Assembly (NCBI RefSeq): GCF_014649795.1
Contig: NZ_BMTS01000017.1
Coordinates: 82,858 to 146,857, forward strand
Source: Streptomyces melanogenes
GTDB taxonomy: Bacteria; Actinomycetota; Actinomycetes; Streptomycetales; Streptomycetaceae
Reading direction: 5' to 3'
Length of the DNA stretch: 64,000 nt
The translations under genes were made by a program, and so were the position numbers. The notes beneath the pieces are model-generated. The model searched no databases. It saw nothing but the letters and a program-made list of their open reading frames with translations, and was not told the DNA's origin. Below are positions 42,892 to 51,305 of this stretch, piece after piece (the stretch's first letter is position 1; every line of letters starts with the position of its first letter).

Positions 42892-43278
42892 GCATCCCCC
42901 GGCACGTGAAGATTGACGCCGACCCCCTGGCTGACCTTGCGTTAGGACGAATCTAGGACGACCGACGGACCCACGTCCATACGCTCACCGTAGAGGTGCT
43001 CACCGAACGGCGGGATGTTCCCCCAGGGTCCAGAAGGAGAAGTGTCTTGAACCTGCCTAGGACGTTTCTCGCTGGGATCGCCTACGACCGTCCATACATT
43101 GGGCGCACATCCGGCTCGACTTCTACAGGATGAGCCCGGGGGAAGCGGCGCGGTCAGGCACTCGAGGTGCACGGCGCAACCGCCTGCCACCGATACCACG
43201 AGCAAGCAAGCGGATCGCTCGCGACTTCCTCACCGCCGCGGCGGCCCAGAACTGCCCCCAACACAGACAAGGATCACC
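42892..43278. other. Divergent promoter region of the AfsR-like and secreted-protein genes
   Basis: 387 bp without a gene. It carries the TAGGACG(A) direct repeats described separately (42943, 42954, 43058) and the AAGGATCACC ribosome binding site of the gene at 43279. Nothing else recognisable. Confidence 0.5.
42943..42961. promoter_or_regulatory. Direct repeats with 11-bp spacing, SARP-type site
   Basis: TAGGACGA occurs at 42943-42950 and again at 42954-42961, exactly 11 bp apart. A third TAGGACG is at 43058-43064. SARP regulators bind direct repeats with about one helical turn spacing near -35. The pair lies about 52 bp upstream of the AfsR-like start and may be its own operator. Confidence 0.5.
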
Positions 43279-43776
43279 ATGAGAATGCGATTCAAGGCCT
43301 CGCTGGCCGCCGCAGTTGCCACCGGCGCGCTGGTACTCGGCGGCACCGGCACCGCCAACGCTTCGGTGAACTGGGACTTCAAGTTCATCCAGAGCGGCAA
43401 GGACGGCTACGGCCTCTACAACAACTACGACAGCTATGTACTCCAATCGACGCTGACCCAGAAGCCGACCTCGCCGTCCATCAACACCTGGCGCATCGTG
43501 TCCGTCGCCCCCGACACGGGCTACCCCAACGTCCAGATCAGGAACGACGCCACCGGACGGTGCATGCGCGCGATGAGCTCCAGCTCGGTCCAGATGAAGT
43601 CCTGCGACTCCAAGGACCCCTACGAGATCTGGGCCATGACGAGCACCTCGGTCGGTACCCAGTTCTTCAACTTCGGCGTGCGTTCCTGCCTGGACGAAGG
43701 CAACGGACACCCCTACCTCTTCCACGAGGAAGGCTGCAACGCCACCAACCCGTACCAGGGCTGGATCCTGTACTGA
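43279..43776 (+). CDS. Small secreted protein, ricin-like fold
   Basis: 165 residues with a signal peptide (MRMRFKASLAAAVATGALVL..., cleavage near NASVNW). The mature domain has RNDATGRCMRAMSS, QMKSCDSKDPYEIWAM and RSCLDEGNGHPYLFHEEGC. These Cys-bounded units with C..W spacing recall one to two ricin-type beta-trefoil repeats. Probably an exported lectin-like protein; the sugar is unknown. AAGGATC precedes the ATG. It is divergent from the AfsR-like gene and might be under its control through the shared promoter region. Confidence 0.7.
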   Translation: MRMRFKASLAAAVATGALVLGGTGTANASVNWDFKFIQSGKDGYGLYNNYDSYVLQSTLTQKPTSPSINTWRIVSVAPDTGYPNVQIRNDATGRCMRAMSSSSVQMKSCDSKDPYEIWAMTSTSVGTQFFNFGVRSCLDEGNGHPYLFHEEGCNATNPYQGWILY

Positions 43777-43967
43777 CCCACCATGGCTGGTGACGCAAGT
43801 GACCGTGCCGGTCCTGGCCGGTACTCGAAGTCCGCTTCCCCGTCGCCATCGTCGCCGCTGAAGGTGAACTCCTCCAGCAGGCACTGGAACCGGAGGGTGA
43901 CCTGACCTGGCCGGTCGTCGGCGTGGACCCCGTCAAACGCGCCACCAGCGCCCCCACATCCGGCTAG

Positions 43968-44486
43968 CAGCTGACCGCACTGGGCTTCGGGCGGACGAAG
44001 ACGGAACGGGTGCCCGACAAGCTGCACTCCGGCACCTTCACGGTGGCTTCGGTCAACGTCGCTGCCCTCGCTCTGAATTCCTCCGGCGGAGCGGTCATCT
44101 GCCAGGGGGACGCGGGCGGGCCCGCGCTTCGGGTGAAGGACGGCGGTGTCGAGCTGGCGGCCGTCCACTCGCGTTCCTGGTGGGGCGGCTGCCTGGGCTC
44201 CAGCGCAGCCGAGACCCGCACGGGCGCGGTCGACACCCGCGTCGACGACGTGGCCGCATGGATCGACCGAACAGTCGCCCAGGCAGCCACCGAACGCGTC
44301 GTGACCATCGAAACGGGGCGCATCCCGGGCACTTACGACGGCACCACCGGGTGCACCCACATCTTCCCCGGAGCCAGAACCGGCCTCTTCCTCTGCGGCT
44401 CCACCTACACCCACGCCGTGTGGAACGACGGCCGGAGGCTCTGTTGCTGGTCGGCCGGGCCGACTCCAGGCTCGCGGACCAGTTGA
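43968..44486 (+). pseudogene. Trypsin-like protease fragment, active Ser replaced by Ala
   Basis: The frame reads LGFGRTKTERVPDKLHSG, then ALNSSGGAVICQGDAGGPAL and AVHSRSWWGGCLG, which is the C-terminal half of an S1 protease. The catalytic motif GDSGGP is GDAGGP here. I recall this substitution from other Streptomyces homologues, so it may be original rather than a new lesion. The N-terminal half with the catalytic His and Asp is missing; the frame is closed upstream by a TAG at 43965-43967. After the protease domain about 50 residues of unrelated sequence (GTYDGTTGCTHIFPG...) follow. Best seen as a remnant. Confidence 0.65.
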
Positions 44487-44663
44487 GTACTGTGCCGGTC
44501 GCGTTGAGGCCGTTCTCCGCCGTTTTGCCACAAGAGCTGGGACAGCGCGTGCTGGGTCCTGGTCTGATTCGTTCGTCAGTTCGCCCGCCACCGGGGCGGG
44601 CCAGGAATGCGAACCGCGCGGCAGGCTCCTGAACCGGCCTGCCGCGCAGATCAGAGGGCGGGC

Positions 44664-46580
44664 ATGCGCAGGGCGGGACGACCGCAGGGGCAACTCAAGG
44701 GCGGGACAGCAGAGGCCAATGCCTTGGCTCAGTTCGTGCGTGACATCACGGTCGGGCGTTCGGTCAGGGCACTGGCTCAGCGATACCGGCTCGGCAAAAC
44801 CACATGGAGCGAGTACCGCTCGGCGGAGAAGATCATTCCGTGGCACTGGCTGGAACAGCTCGTCCAGGACGTGTCGGAAGACGCCCGTGTCCGCTCTCAA
44901 CTGCTGGCCCAGGCAAGGCAGCTACACACGGCAGCCACGCGAACCGCCGTCACGTACGAGCAACGGGCCACCGACGACACAACCGCCACCAGACCGTGGC
45001 TGCCTTGGCATCAGGACAGCCCGGCACGGCTGACCGAACAACGTCCGGCACCAGCGGGGACAGGTCCACTCACCCCTGCGACCACAGATCCCGGTCAACA
45101 GACTCGCCATGGCACGGACCGCCTCCCGGTGCTGCGGAGGAGAACTACGACCGCACTGGTTCGGGCGAGAGCAGGTCTGCCTGAGCCGGGCCGTGAGGTG
45201 ACGCCTTCGATCGCGGGGGCCTCGATGCACCCAACGGTCCACATCGCTCGCCTGGAGGCAGCCGCCGACGGCACCTCTCTCGTGCGTGGCGAGGTCCTGA
45301 GCGTAGTGGACACCTCCCGCTCGGCCAGTGTTGCTTTACGGCCGGAACCTCCCAGACCCGTCCCCCACCCGCAAGGCCGCGCACGACGCCTCGCACTGCC
45401 TCCAGGCGGCACAGCCACTTCAGCCACGCGTCCCTGGCGCTTGAGGGCCGGCTCCGTCCTGGCCGTCGCGCTGCTGCTGGTAGCCGTCGGCGTACTTCTC
45501 GGGGTCCGACTCAGCACACCGGCCACCAGCAACTGGTCCAATGCGCCCGGCACGACCGACTCCATGGCACCACCGCCACAGGTATCCGCGCCCTCGGTCC
45601 AGGCCCCGCCACCACTCCCGTCACCGACGGCAGACACCTCAGCGCCCTCCGCTTCGCCGCCGCCTGCTTCCCCGTCCGCTGAGCGACAATCCACGCGCGA
45701 GGCGGATCGACGCGAGTCCGGCAATGTTTTCGCAACTCCCCCGCCGGAGTCCCCGACCTCGACCACCGGCCAGACCGTTCCGTCCGCTCCCCCGGGCACT
45801 CTCTACGCGATCGCTCCCGACCACCGCAGCATCCGGCAATGGCAGGGACACGGCACCGCCTGGAGCCGGATCGGAGGAGCAGCCGACCGCATCCTCGCCG
45901 GACAGGCGGGCCTGTTCGCCGTGGACTCGGACAGCAAACAACTGCTCGGCTATCTGGGCACGCCAGGCAGATGGGCCCCGGTCAGCGAGCCCGCCGCAGA
46001 GTTCGCCATGAGCGGCAACCAGCTCTATCGCATAGCCGCAGACCACAGCGCGGTCCATCGCTGGGACGGCTCCGGAGCAACCTGGACCGTCATCGGAGGT
46101 CCGGCCAGCCACTTGTACGGCGGTGGCGCGGGCCTCTTCGCCACCCACCCAGGCGATGGCCGCATCTACCGCTACGACAGCGGCGCCAACTTCTGGCCCT
46201 ACGTCGGCAACGCCGGTGCCGACTTCGCGGTGACCGGCCGTCATCTGTACGGGCTGACACCCGACCGGAGTGAAATCTTCCAGTGGAACGGGGGCGCGAG
46301 TTCGTCATGGTTCCGCGTCGGCGGACCCGCCACCTCTCTCCACGCGAGCCCGGGACACGTATTCGCCACGACTCCCGATCACGGCAAGCTTCTGCGCTAT
46401 GCCGACAGTCCGGAGTCCTGGGCGCCCGCCAGTGAAGCGGGCGCCGACTTCACCATCACCGCCGACCACATTTTCCGTTTGTCGCCCGACCGCAGCGCCG
46501 TCTTCCAAGGCTCCACCCGCTCCCCCGGCACCTGGACGCAAATCGGCGGTCCGGCTGCCGCGGTGGCAGCGAGCCAATGA
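44664..46580 (+). CDS. HTH - single membrane helix - seven-repeat beta-propeller protein
   Basis: About 638 residues from ATG 44664. Residues 1-75 form a helix-turn-helix-like domain (LKGGTAEANALAQFVRDITV, SVRALAQRYRLGKTTWSEYR, HWLEQLVQDV). An unstructured Pro/Arg-rich stretch leads to one membrane helix (about 262-282, SVLAVALLLVAVGVLLGVRL). After a Pro/Ser-rich extracellular linker, seven repeats of about 37 residues run from 381 to 638. They start LYAIAPDH, LFAVDSDS, LYRIAADH, LFATHPGD, LYGLTPDR, VFATTPDH and IFRLSPDR, and each holds a Trp in its second half. That suggests a tachylectin/tectonin-like propeller outside the cell and a DNA- or protein-binding domain inside. A transmembrane one-component sensor is my reading; function is unproven. 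Confidence 0.75.
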   Translation: MRRAGRPQGQLKGGTAEANALAQFVRDITVGRSVRALAQRYRLGKTTWSEYRSAEKIIPWHWLEQLVQDVSEDARVRSQLLAQARQLHTAATRTAVTYEQRATDDTTATRPWLPWHQDSPARLTEQRPAPAGTGPLTPATTDPGQQTRHGTDRLPVLRRRTTTALVRARAGLPEPGREVTPSIAGASMHPTVHIARLEAAADGTSLVRGEVLSVVDTSRSASVALRPEPPRPVPHPQGRARRLALPPGGTATSATRPWRLRAGSVLAVALLLVAVGVLLGVRLSTPATSNWSNAPGTTDSMAPPPQVSAPSVQAPPPLPSPTADTSAPSASPPPASPSAERQSTREADRRESGNVFATPPPESPTSTTGQTVPSAPPGTLYAIAPDHRSIRQWQGHGTAWSRIGGAADRILAGQAGLFAVDSDSKQLLGYLGTPGRWAPVSEPAAEFAMSGNQLYRIAADHSAVHRWDGSGATWTVIGGPASHLYGGGAGLFATHPGDGRIYRYDSGANFWPYVGNAGADFAVTGRHLYGLTPDRSEIFQWNGGASSSWFRVGGPATSLHASPGHVFATTPDHGKLLRYADSPESWAPASEAGADFTITADHIFRLSPDRSAVFQGSTRSPGTWTQIGGPAAAVAASQ

Positions 46581-46674
46581 CGGGGATCCCGCTCCCGCAC
46601 CCGGCAGTTGGGCCCGCCCCGCAATACCGGCCGGAGCGGTCCCGTCCCGCGGAGGCGCCAATTCCTGGGCTACG

Positions 46675-47127
46675 TCAGCACCAGCCTCCACCGAGGTGGG
46701 AGAACGCCTTCCAGGCAGCCCTGGTCTTGGGCCCGGCACTGCCGTCGATGCCGCCGGTGTCGTAGCCAAGAGCGGTGAGGAAGCGCTGGAGGCCGCGGAT
46801 GGTGTTGGGGCCGACCTCGCCGTCGACGGTTCCGGCGTTGTATCCGCCATCGTTGAGGAAACGCTGCCAGGCCTTCCAGCTGTTGGAGCCGAGCTGGCCG
46901 TCAATCGCACCGGGGTTGAATCCGGCGTCGCGGACATAGCACTGCACGCTCTTGGCTTCGCTGGTGCTGAGGCCGAGGTTGTTCACGGCCTGGATGGTGA
47001 CGATCTGAGTGGGCACCTGCTGGGCGGGCGCGGCGGTGGCTGTAGCCGCGCCGGCGAGGGTGCCGGTCAGACCGAGGACCAAACCGGCGGCCGCGAGGCC
47101 GACAGCGGCCTTTGCGCGCATGAGCAT
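46675..47127 (-). CDS. Secreted peptidoglycan-binding protein
   Basis: 150 residues from ATG 47127 behind GAAGGGGAAC. Signal peptide MLMRAKAAVGLAAAGLVLGL... to about residue 36. The mature part carries two adjacent peptidoglycan-binding-like units, with the strings VRDAGFNPGAIDGQLGSNSW and FLNDGGYNAGTVDGEVGPNT followed by a third GYDTGGIDGSAGPKT. The repeated (G/D)G-x2-G-x-(I/V)-DG pattern is that of PG_binding_1 domains. No enzyme domain is attached, so it probably decorates the cell wall. Convergent with the HTH-propeller gene. Confidence 0.87.
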   Translation of the reverse strand: MLMRAKAAVGLAAAGLVLGLTGTLAGAATATAAPAQQVPTQIVTIQAVNNLGLSTSEAKSVQCYVRDAGFNPGAIDGQLGSNSWKAWQRFLNDGGYNAGTVDGEVGPNTIRGLQRFLTALGYDTGGIDGSAGPKTRAAWKAFSHLGGGWC

Positions 47128-47528
47128 GATGTTCCCCTTCTTCCGAATGGGTGGTCGCCCGGGGTTGACCACATGCAGGCAGGGGTCTATCAGCACCGGT
47201 CGAGGCAGGTCGAGACCTGTGCAGAGGGTTGCCCGTCAAATCAGCCCGCCAAGAACCTGACCGATGTATTGGCTGGTCGCAGGCATCTGGCAACCACGAA
47301 CGCCAAGGTGAGAACGGGAGAAGGTCTCGTGAGAAGGGATACGAGTGACCGCTTGTAGCTCATCACGTCACGCTTCACGCTCGCGGAAATGGCCGTTTGC
47401 TCCTCCCGCAGGCAGTGAGGGTGTGACGTCCCGCGAGATCTTGGAGGGTTGGTGCCACGACTGGTCCGGCGAACGGCAGTGGCTGGACAGTACTGCCGGG
47501 GACCTGACTGTCGAGCGCGATGAGCCCG
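47128..47528. other. Intergenic region with one doubtful ORF
   Basis: 401 bp between the peptidoglycan-binding gene and the next minus-strand gene's stop. Contains a short plus-strand frame with G+C-rich third positions, listed separately at 47423. No hairpin or repeat seen. Confidence 0.4.
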
Positions 47529-47584
47529 TCAGGGTCGGCTTCCGTCGGGGAACAGCGCCTGCAGGGAGGCCGCTGCGTCCTTGA
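47423..47584 (+). CDS. Doubtful small ORF or gene remnant
   Basis: A 53-residue frame from a GTG: VTSREILEGWCHDWSGERQW, then DSTAGDLTVERDEPVRVGF. Third codon positions are mostly G or C and a GTGAGGG-like site precedes the GTG. It overlaps the end of the convergent gene at 47529 by 56 bp. It may be a small protein or the remains of a larger gene. No family recognised. Confidence 0.3.
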   Translation: MTSREILEGWCHDWSGERQWLDSTAGDLTVERDEPVRVGFRRGTAPAGRPLRP

Positions 47585-47909
47585 GCCGCCGGGCCTGCTC
47601 AAGGGTCTCGTCCCTGTCGTAATCCGAAGCGGGGTAGCAGAACCCTGCCTGCGTGTAGAGCGCCCCGAAGTCCGGCATCGCCGGGAACGTCAGACATCCC
47701 CCGGGGGCCGTAACGGCCGGAAGGTCGACGGCTCGCGCTTCCTTCACCCACGCGACGGCTTCCTCGCAGACATCCTGGGCCTTGTGCTTGACCCACCCCG
47801 GCGCACCGGCCTCCGGCGCCGCCTTGATCATGGCGTGGAGGTGGGACACCTGCGTGTCCATCTCCGACAGGATCTTCCTCGCACGCGCATTGACGTCCGG
47901 CTCAATCAT
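47529..47909 (-). CDS. Small cytoplasmic protein, unknown function
   Basis: 126 residues from ATG 47909 with a strong GAAGGAGATC ribosome binding site. Reads MIEPDVNARARKILSEMDTQ, then VSHLHAMIKAAPEAGAP and WVKHKAQDVCEEAVAWVKEA. Mostly helical with several Cys. No signal peptide. The long frame extending upstream to 48041 lacks a start signal. I do not recognise the family. Confidence 0.65.
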   Translation of the reverse strand: MIEPDVNARARKILSEMDTQVSHLHAMIKAAPEAGAPGWVKHKAQDVCEEAVAWVKEARAVDLPAVTAPGGCLTFPAMPDFGALYTQAGFCYPASDYDRDETLEQARRLKDAAASLQALFPDGSRP

Positions 47910-48381
47910 GTTGATCTCCTTCGGCTGGGGCCTGATCAACGCGGCGGGAGCGGCGGAGTCACCACCACCCCGGGGGTTCCACTCCTCTACCGGAACGGGC
48001 CCGTGGCCGCCGCCAGTCCAGTTGTGGCGGTCCGGCACCACTGAGGCCGGGATGTTGCCTTTACAAGCCTCTGGCCAGCACGCTCACAGAGCAGCCTGGC
48101 CAGCCCTGGCCGCCACCCCGCGCATCAGCCGACCTGCCCGGTCAGTGCCGAAAGTTCCACACTCCGCCAGACGACAGATGATGTCCCGGCCGCGAGGGCG
48201 CCGCTTCGGCCGCCGACCGGCCGGTTCGCGCAGGCACTCTGGCGTCACGCCTGTCCACGGCTCTACCGTGGCACCGGGACACACCCGCACCACAGTTCGC
48301 ACGATTTGTCATGACCGCGCCATTCCTGCCCATCATTCACCACACCCCGTGACCTTGATGACTCCAGGCAAGAGGTGAGCC
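47910..48381. other. Intergenic region, no gene supported
   Basis: 472 bp. A 72-codon reverse frame (48084-48302) has uneven third positions and no ribosome binding site, so I leave it out. The right end carries the GAGGTGA site for the metalloprotease gene. Nothing else seen. Confidence 0.45.
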
Positions 48382-50418
48382 ATGTTCGTGCACCGCAGAC
48401 GCCCGCGCCGACCACGTCGACTGCGCCGGCTCAGTGTCGTCACCCTGCTCCTCGGCGTCGTCGCAGCCGTCGCGGCCGGGCCCGCCCGCGCGACGCCGGA
48501 TGCCGCACCCTGGGGCCCGCCCCTGGTCCGGCCAGTCGACCCTCAGCACTGGCGCAACCCCGACGACATGACCTGGGCCGAATACCGCTCCGTCCCGGGC
48601 ACAGACTGGGCGAACCCCAACCGCCAGCCCACCAAGCGCAAATTCAAAGGCGCCCTCGTGCTGCTGGACTACTCCGACGAGGACTTCTCGGTCACCAAGC
48701 CCGCCGGCGCCGCCAAGTTCGGCAATCCGCTGCCCAGCGCGTCCGGCATACCCCGCGCCCAGGTCCCCAAGTTCTACGAGGACTTCCTCAACAAGCCCGG
48801 CACGCTCAACCACGGCCACACCATCAACGAGTACTGGATGGAGGATTCCGGCGGCCGCTTCGGCGTCGGACTGACCGCCTTCGGCGCCTACCGCATGCCG
48901 GGCAAGTCCTACCAGTACGGCATCGAGCCCGGCATGAACCCCGGCGCCTGCCCCGTGGGCGACACCTGCGGCAAGGACATCCGCGCCGACGGCAAACGGG
49001 CCTGGGTCGCCGACGTGGGCGCCGGCAAGGCCGCCGAGTTCGACTTCGTCTTCTACCTCACCGCCGGAGTGGACGAGTCCTCCGCCTGGCAGGAGTTCGG
49101 GCAGATGAAGTTCGCCTCCGCCCAGTCCGTGCCGGCCGCCTGGGGACCACCGTCCCCCATCGCTTCCGGACTGAACTCGGCACAGACCCGCTATGTGCCC
49201 TGGACGTCCTGGCAGGCGGCCGCCCGTATCTGGCCCAACGCCGCGAACGGCTCCTCTACCCAGGCCGAGAGCTCCGGCATGGCCACCTTCGCCCATGAAC
49301 TCAGCCACATCCTGGGCATCGGCGACAACTACAACAACCCCTACGGGACACCCCTCAGCCGCGCCTACACCGGCATCTGGGGCATGCTCTCGCGCGGCAC
49401 GTTCAACGGCCCCGGCGGGCCGCACACCCGCTGGCAGATACCCGCCACCGCGGGCGGCTCCATGGGCGCCCAGCACGTTCTGCGTGACAAGCTCAAACTC
49501 GGCATGGTCGACGAGAAGAACGTCCTGCGCCTGGACCGCGACGCCCTCAAGGACTCCGGCCCCGTCGTCGCCCGCGTCACCGCCCGCTCCGCCCCGCCGG
49601 GAGAGAAAGGGCTCACCGGCGTCAACATCACCATGGCCCGCGACCTGTCACCGACCTGCGACCGGGCCACCGACCCGCTGTGCGACGGCGGCGGCTACGA
49701 CAACTACACCGTCGAGGTCGTCGACCGCATGGGCATGGACTCCTTCACACCGGACAGCGGCGTCCTCCTGACCAAGACCAAGAACGCCGACCGCGCGCCG
49801 TTCGCCTGGGTGATCGACGCCCACCCCGAAGACATCAACCTGGTGGACTTCACCCGCCCCGACGGCACCCTGCAGAAGATCACGATGGGCGACTACCGGC
49901 AGCTCAGCGACGCACTCTTCCACGCGGGGGCCAACTCCGGCAGCTCGTACGAGTACGTCGACACGGCCAATCGGCTGCACTTCTATGTCCTCAACGTGCG
50001 GCGCGACGCCACCGGCGTGCTCTCGTACGACATCGGCATCAAGTCCCTGGACGGAGTCGGCCCGCAGACCCGCGCGGTCGCCCTCGGCAAGGGCTCCGTC
50101 ACGAGCGCGCCCGCCACGGGCCAGGCCGTGTGCACGTTCAACCTCGCCAACACCGGGCAGTCCGACCCGCACAACCAGCCGCACCTGTCCTCCGACATCT
50201 ACCGCCTGACCGCCACGACCTCCGCACGTGGCTGGTCGGCCTGGCTCCCCAACAGCCTCGCCACCGCGGCCGCCGGCACCTCCGTCCCCGTCGACGTCGC
50301 CGTCACCGCGAAGCCGGGCGCCGAACGCACCGGCGCCGTCGTCCTCACCGCCCGCTCGGAAAGCGACCCGACCAAGACAGCCCAGGCCACCTGCTCACTG
50401 CCGAAACCGGGCAGGTGA
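48382..50418 (+). CDS. Secreted M6-like metalloprotease
   Basis: 678 residues. Basic signal peptide (residues 1-37, ...VAAGPARA), then a catalytic domain with HELSHILGIGDN (His305, Glu306, His309, and Asp315 as a possible third ligand). This is the HExxH-x-x-G form seen in the immune-inhibitor-A-like M6 proteases. ESSGMATFAHELSH and the following NPYGTPLSRAY loop also fit. A C-terminal beta domain (FNLANTGQSDPHNQPHL..., SLATAAAGTSVPVDVAVTA) resembles an Ig-like or NPCBM-associated module. The zinc protease probably degrades extracellular proteins. A very strong terminator follows. Confidence 0.85.
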   Translation: MFVHRRRPRRPRRLRRLSVVTLLLGVVAAVAAGPARATPDAAPWGPPLVRPVDPQHWRNPDDMTWAEYRSVPGTDWANPNRQPTKRKFKGALVLLDYSDEDFSVTKPAGAAKFGNPLPSASGIPRAQVPKFYEDFLNKPGTLNHGHTINEYWMEDSGGRFGVGLTAFGAYRMPGKSYQYGIEPGMNPGACPVGDTCGKDIRADGKRAWVADVGAGKAAEFDFVFYLTAGVDESSAWQEFGQMKFASAQSVPAAWGPPSPIASGLNSAQTRYVPWTSWQAAARIWPNAANGSSTQAESSGMATFAHELSHILGIGDNYNNPYGTPLSRAYTGIWGMLSRGTFNGPGGPHTRWQIPATAGGSMGAQHVLRDKLKLGMVDEKNVLRLDRDALKDSGPVVARVTARSAPPGEKGLTGVNITMARDLSPTCDRATDPLCDGGGYDNYTVEVVDRMGMDSFTPDSGVLLTKTKNADRAPFAWVIDAHPEDINLVDFTRPDGTLQKITMGDYRQLSDALFHAGANSGSSYEYVDTANRLHFYVLNVRRDATGVLSYDIGIKSLDGVGPQTRAVALGKGSVTSAPATGQAVCTFNLANTGQSDPHNQPHLSSDIYRLTATTSARGWSAWLPNSLATAAAGTSVPVDVAVTAKPGAERTGAVVLTARSESDPTKTAQATCSLPKPGR

Positions 50419-50431
50419 CCTCTCCCGCACA

Positions 50432-50477
50432 GGGCGTGGGGTGACCGAGCCACATCCGGCCCGGTCACCCCACGCCC
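50432..50477 (+). terminator. 16-bp perfect terminator hairpin
   Basis: GGGCGTGGGGTGACCG (50432-50447) and CGGTCACCCCACGCCC (50462-50477) pair perfectly around a 14-base loop, 14 bp after the metalloprotease stop. Confidence 0.9.
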
Positions 50478-50551
50478 CGGCAACAGCCGCCGTCCCGAAG
50501 GAAGTCAGCCGCTGACTGCCCGCGATCAGCAACGGGGTTGCGAAGGACGGG

Positions 50552-50579
50552 GACTCCTACGGCACGCACCGTAGGAGTC
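50552..50579. terminator. Second hairpin, 11-bp stem
   Basis: GACTCCTACGG and CCGTAGGAGTC form an 11-bp stem with a 6-base loop, 75 bp after the previous hairpin. It may back up the first terminator or sit in the leader of the gene at 50674. Confidence 0.6.
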
Positions 50580-50673
50580 TCTGCTCCATCGCCGACTGCC
50601 CGCCCGAAGTGCTCCGTCGAGGTCTTACGGCGTGGTGCTGTGCGCGATGGGGGCTGTTGCCGCGTGGCGGAGA

Positions 50674-51171
50674 ATGGTGCCCATGCGCGCATCTTTCGAA
50701 GGCCCCAAGCCCCGCCGCGTCTCGCCAGGCGAGTACCCCATGTGGGACCTGCCCCTCGCCCTCCTCAACCGGGACCTGGCGGCCACCCTTCCCGAGCAGG
50801 AACCCCTGCAACTCCTGGCTCTTCCGGCCTACGCTGCGGACGAGCCGGAAAGCATCTACGTCGCTCCGGCCAACGGCGAGTGGCACGGCAATCACCTGTA
50901 CCAGGACCCGGCGGACGACCCTGCCTCCGCGCTGGCGACCGTCGCCGATGCCGCGCAGGAGACCGTCACCGAGTGTCTGTGGCAGGCGTGGCCCCTGTGC
51001 GCCGAGCACGGCCTGGGCATGCATCCGCGGGATGCGGACGGCCAGTTGTCCTGGTGGTGCGCGGGAGAGCGATTGCGTCGCGGCCCGGCCCATATCCGGG
51101 CGGCCGTGGGCACGCTCGACACCCTCGTCCGCCCACATCGCCCCAATCGCAAGCGGCGGAGGGCGAGTTGA
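50674..51171 (+). CDS. Hypothetical protein
   Basis: 165 residues from ATG 50674, with a second ATG at 50683; a GGCGGAG site precedes both. Contains SPGEYPMWDLPLALLNRDLA, PEQEPLQLLALPAYAADEPE, then AWPLCAEHGLGMHPRDADGQ and SWWCAGERLRR. The pair of cysteines around HxLGMH and SWWC could bind a metal. No signal peptide or membrane helix. The composition is that of a real gene, but I recognise no family. Confidence 0.65.
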   Translation: MVPMRASFEGPKPRRVSPGEYPMWDLPLALLNRDLAATLPEQEPLQLLALPAYAADEPESIYVAPANGEWHGNHLYQDPADDPASALATVADAAQETVTECLWQAWPLCAEHGLGMHPRDADGQLSWWCAGERLRRGPAHIRAAVGTLDTLVRPHRPNRKRRRAS

Positions 51172-51305
51172 GGTCCACGGACCCCCGACGACGCGTACGT
51201 CGAAGCCTCGGCTCCCGGACGTCGACGACAGGGACCACGGCTGCGATGTCAGTCCGCTGAAGTATCCTTCCCGCCACCGCACACCGACTGGGAGGACCTG
51301 GAGAA

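Noticed and set aside
43713..43900. Minus-strand string EEFTFSGDDGDGEADFEYRP suggesting a protein domain
   Set aside because: Interesting looking, but it is embedded in a longer antisense frame without a start or ribosome binding site, overlapping the end of the secreted-protein gene.
48084..48302. Reverse frame of 72 codons in the gap before the metalloprotease gene
   Set aside because: Mixed third codon positions, no ribosome binding site and no family resemblance.
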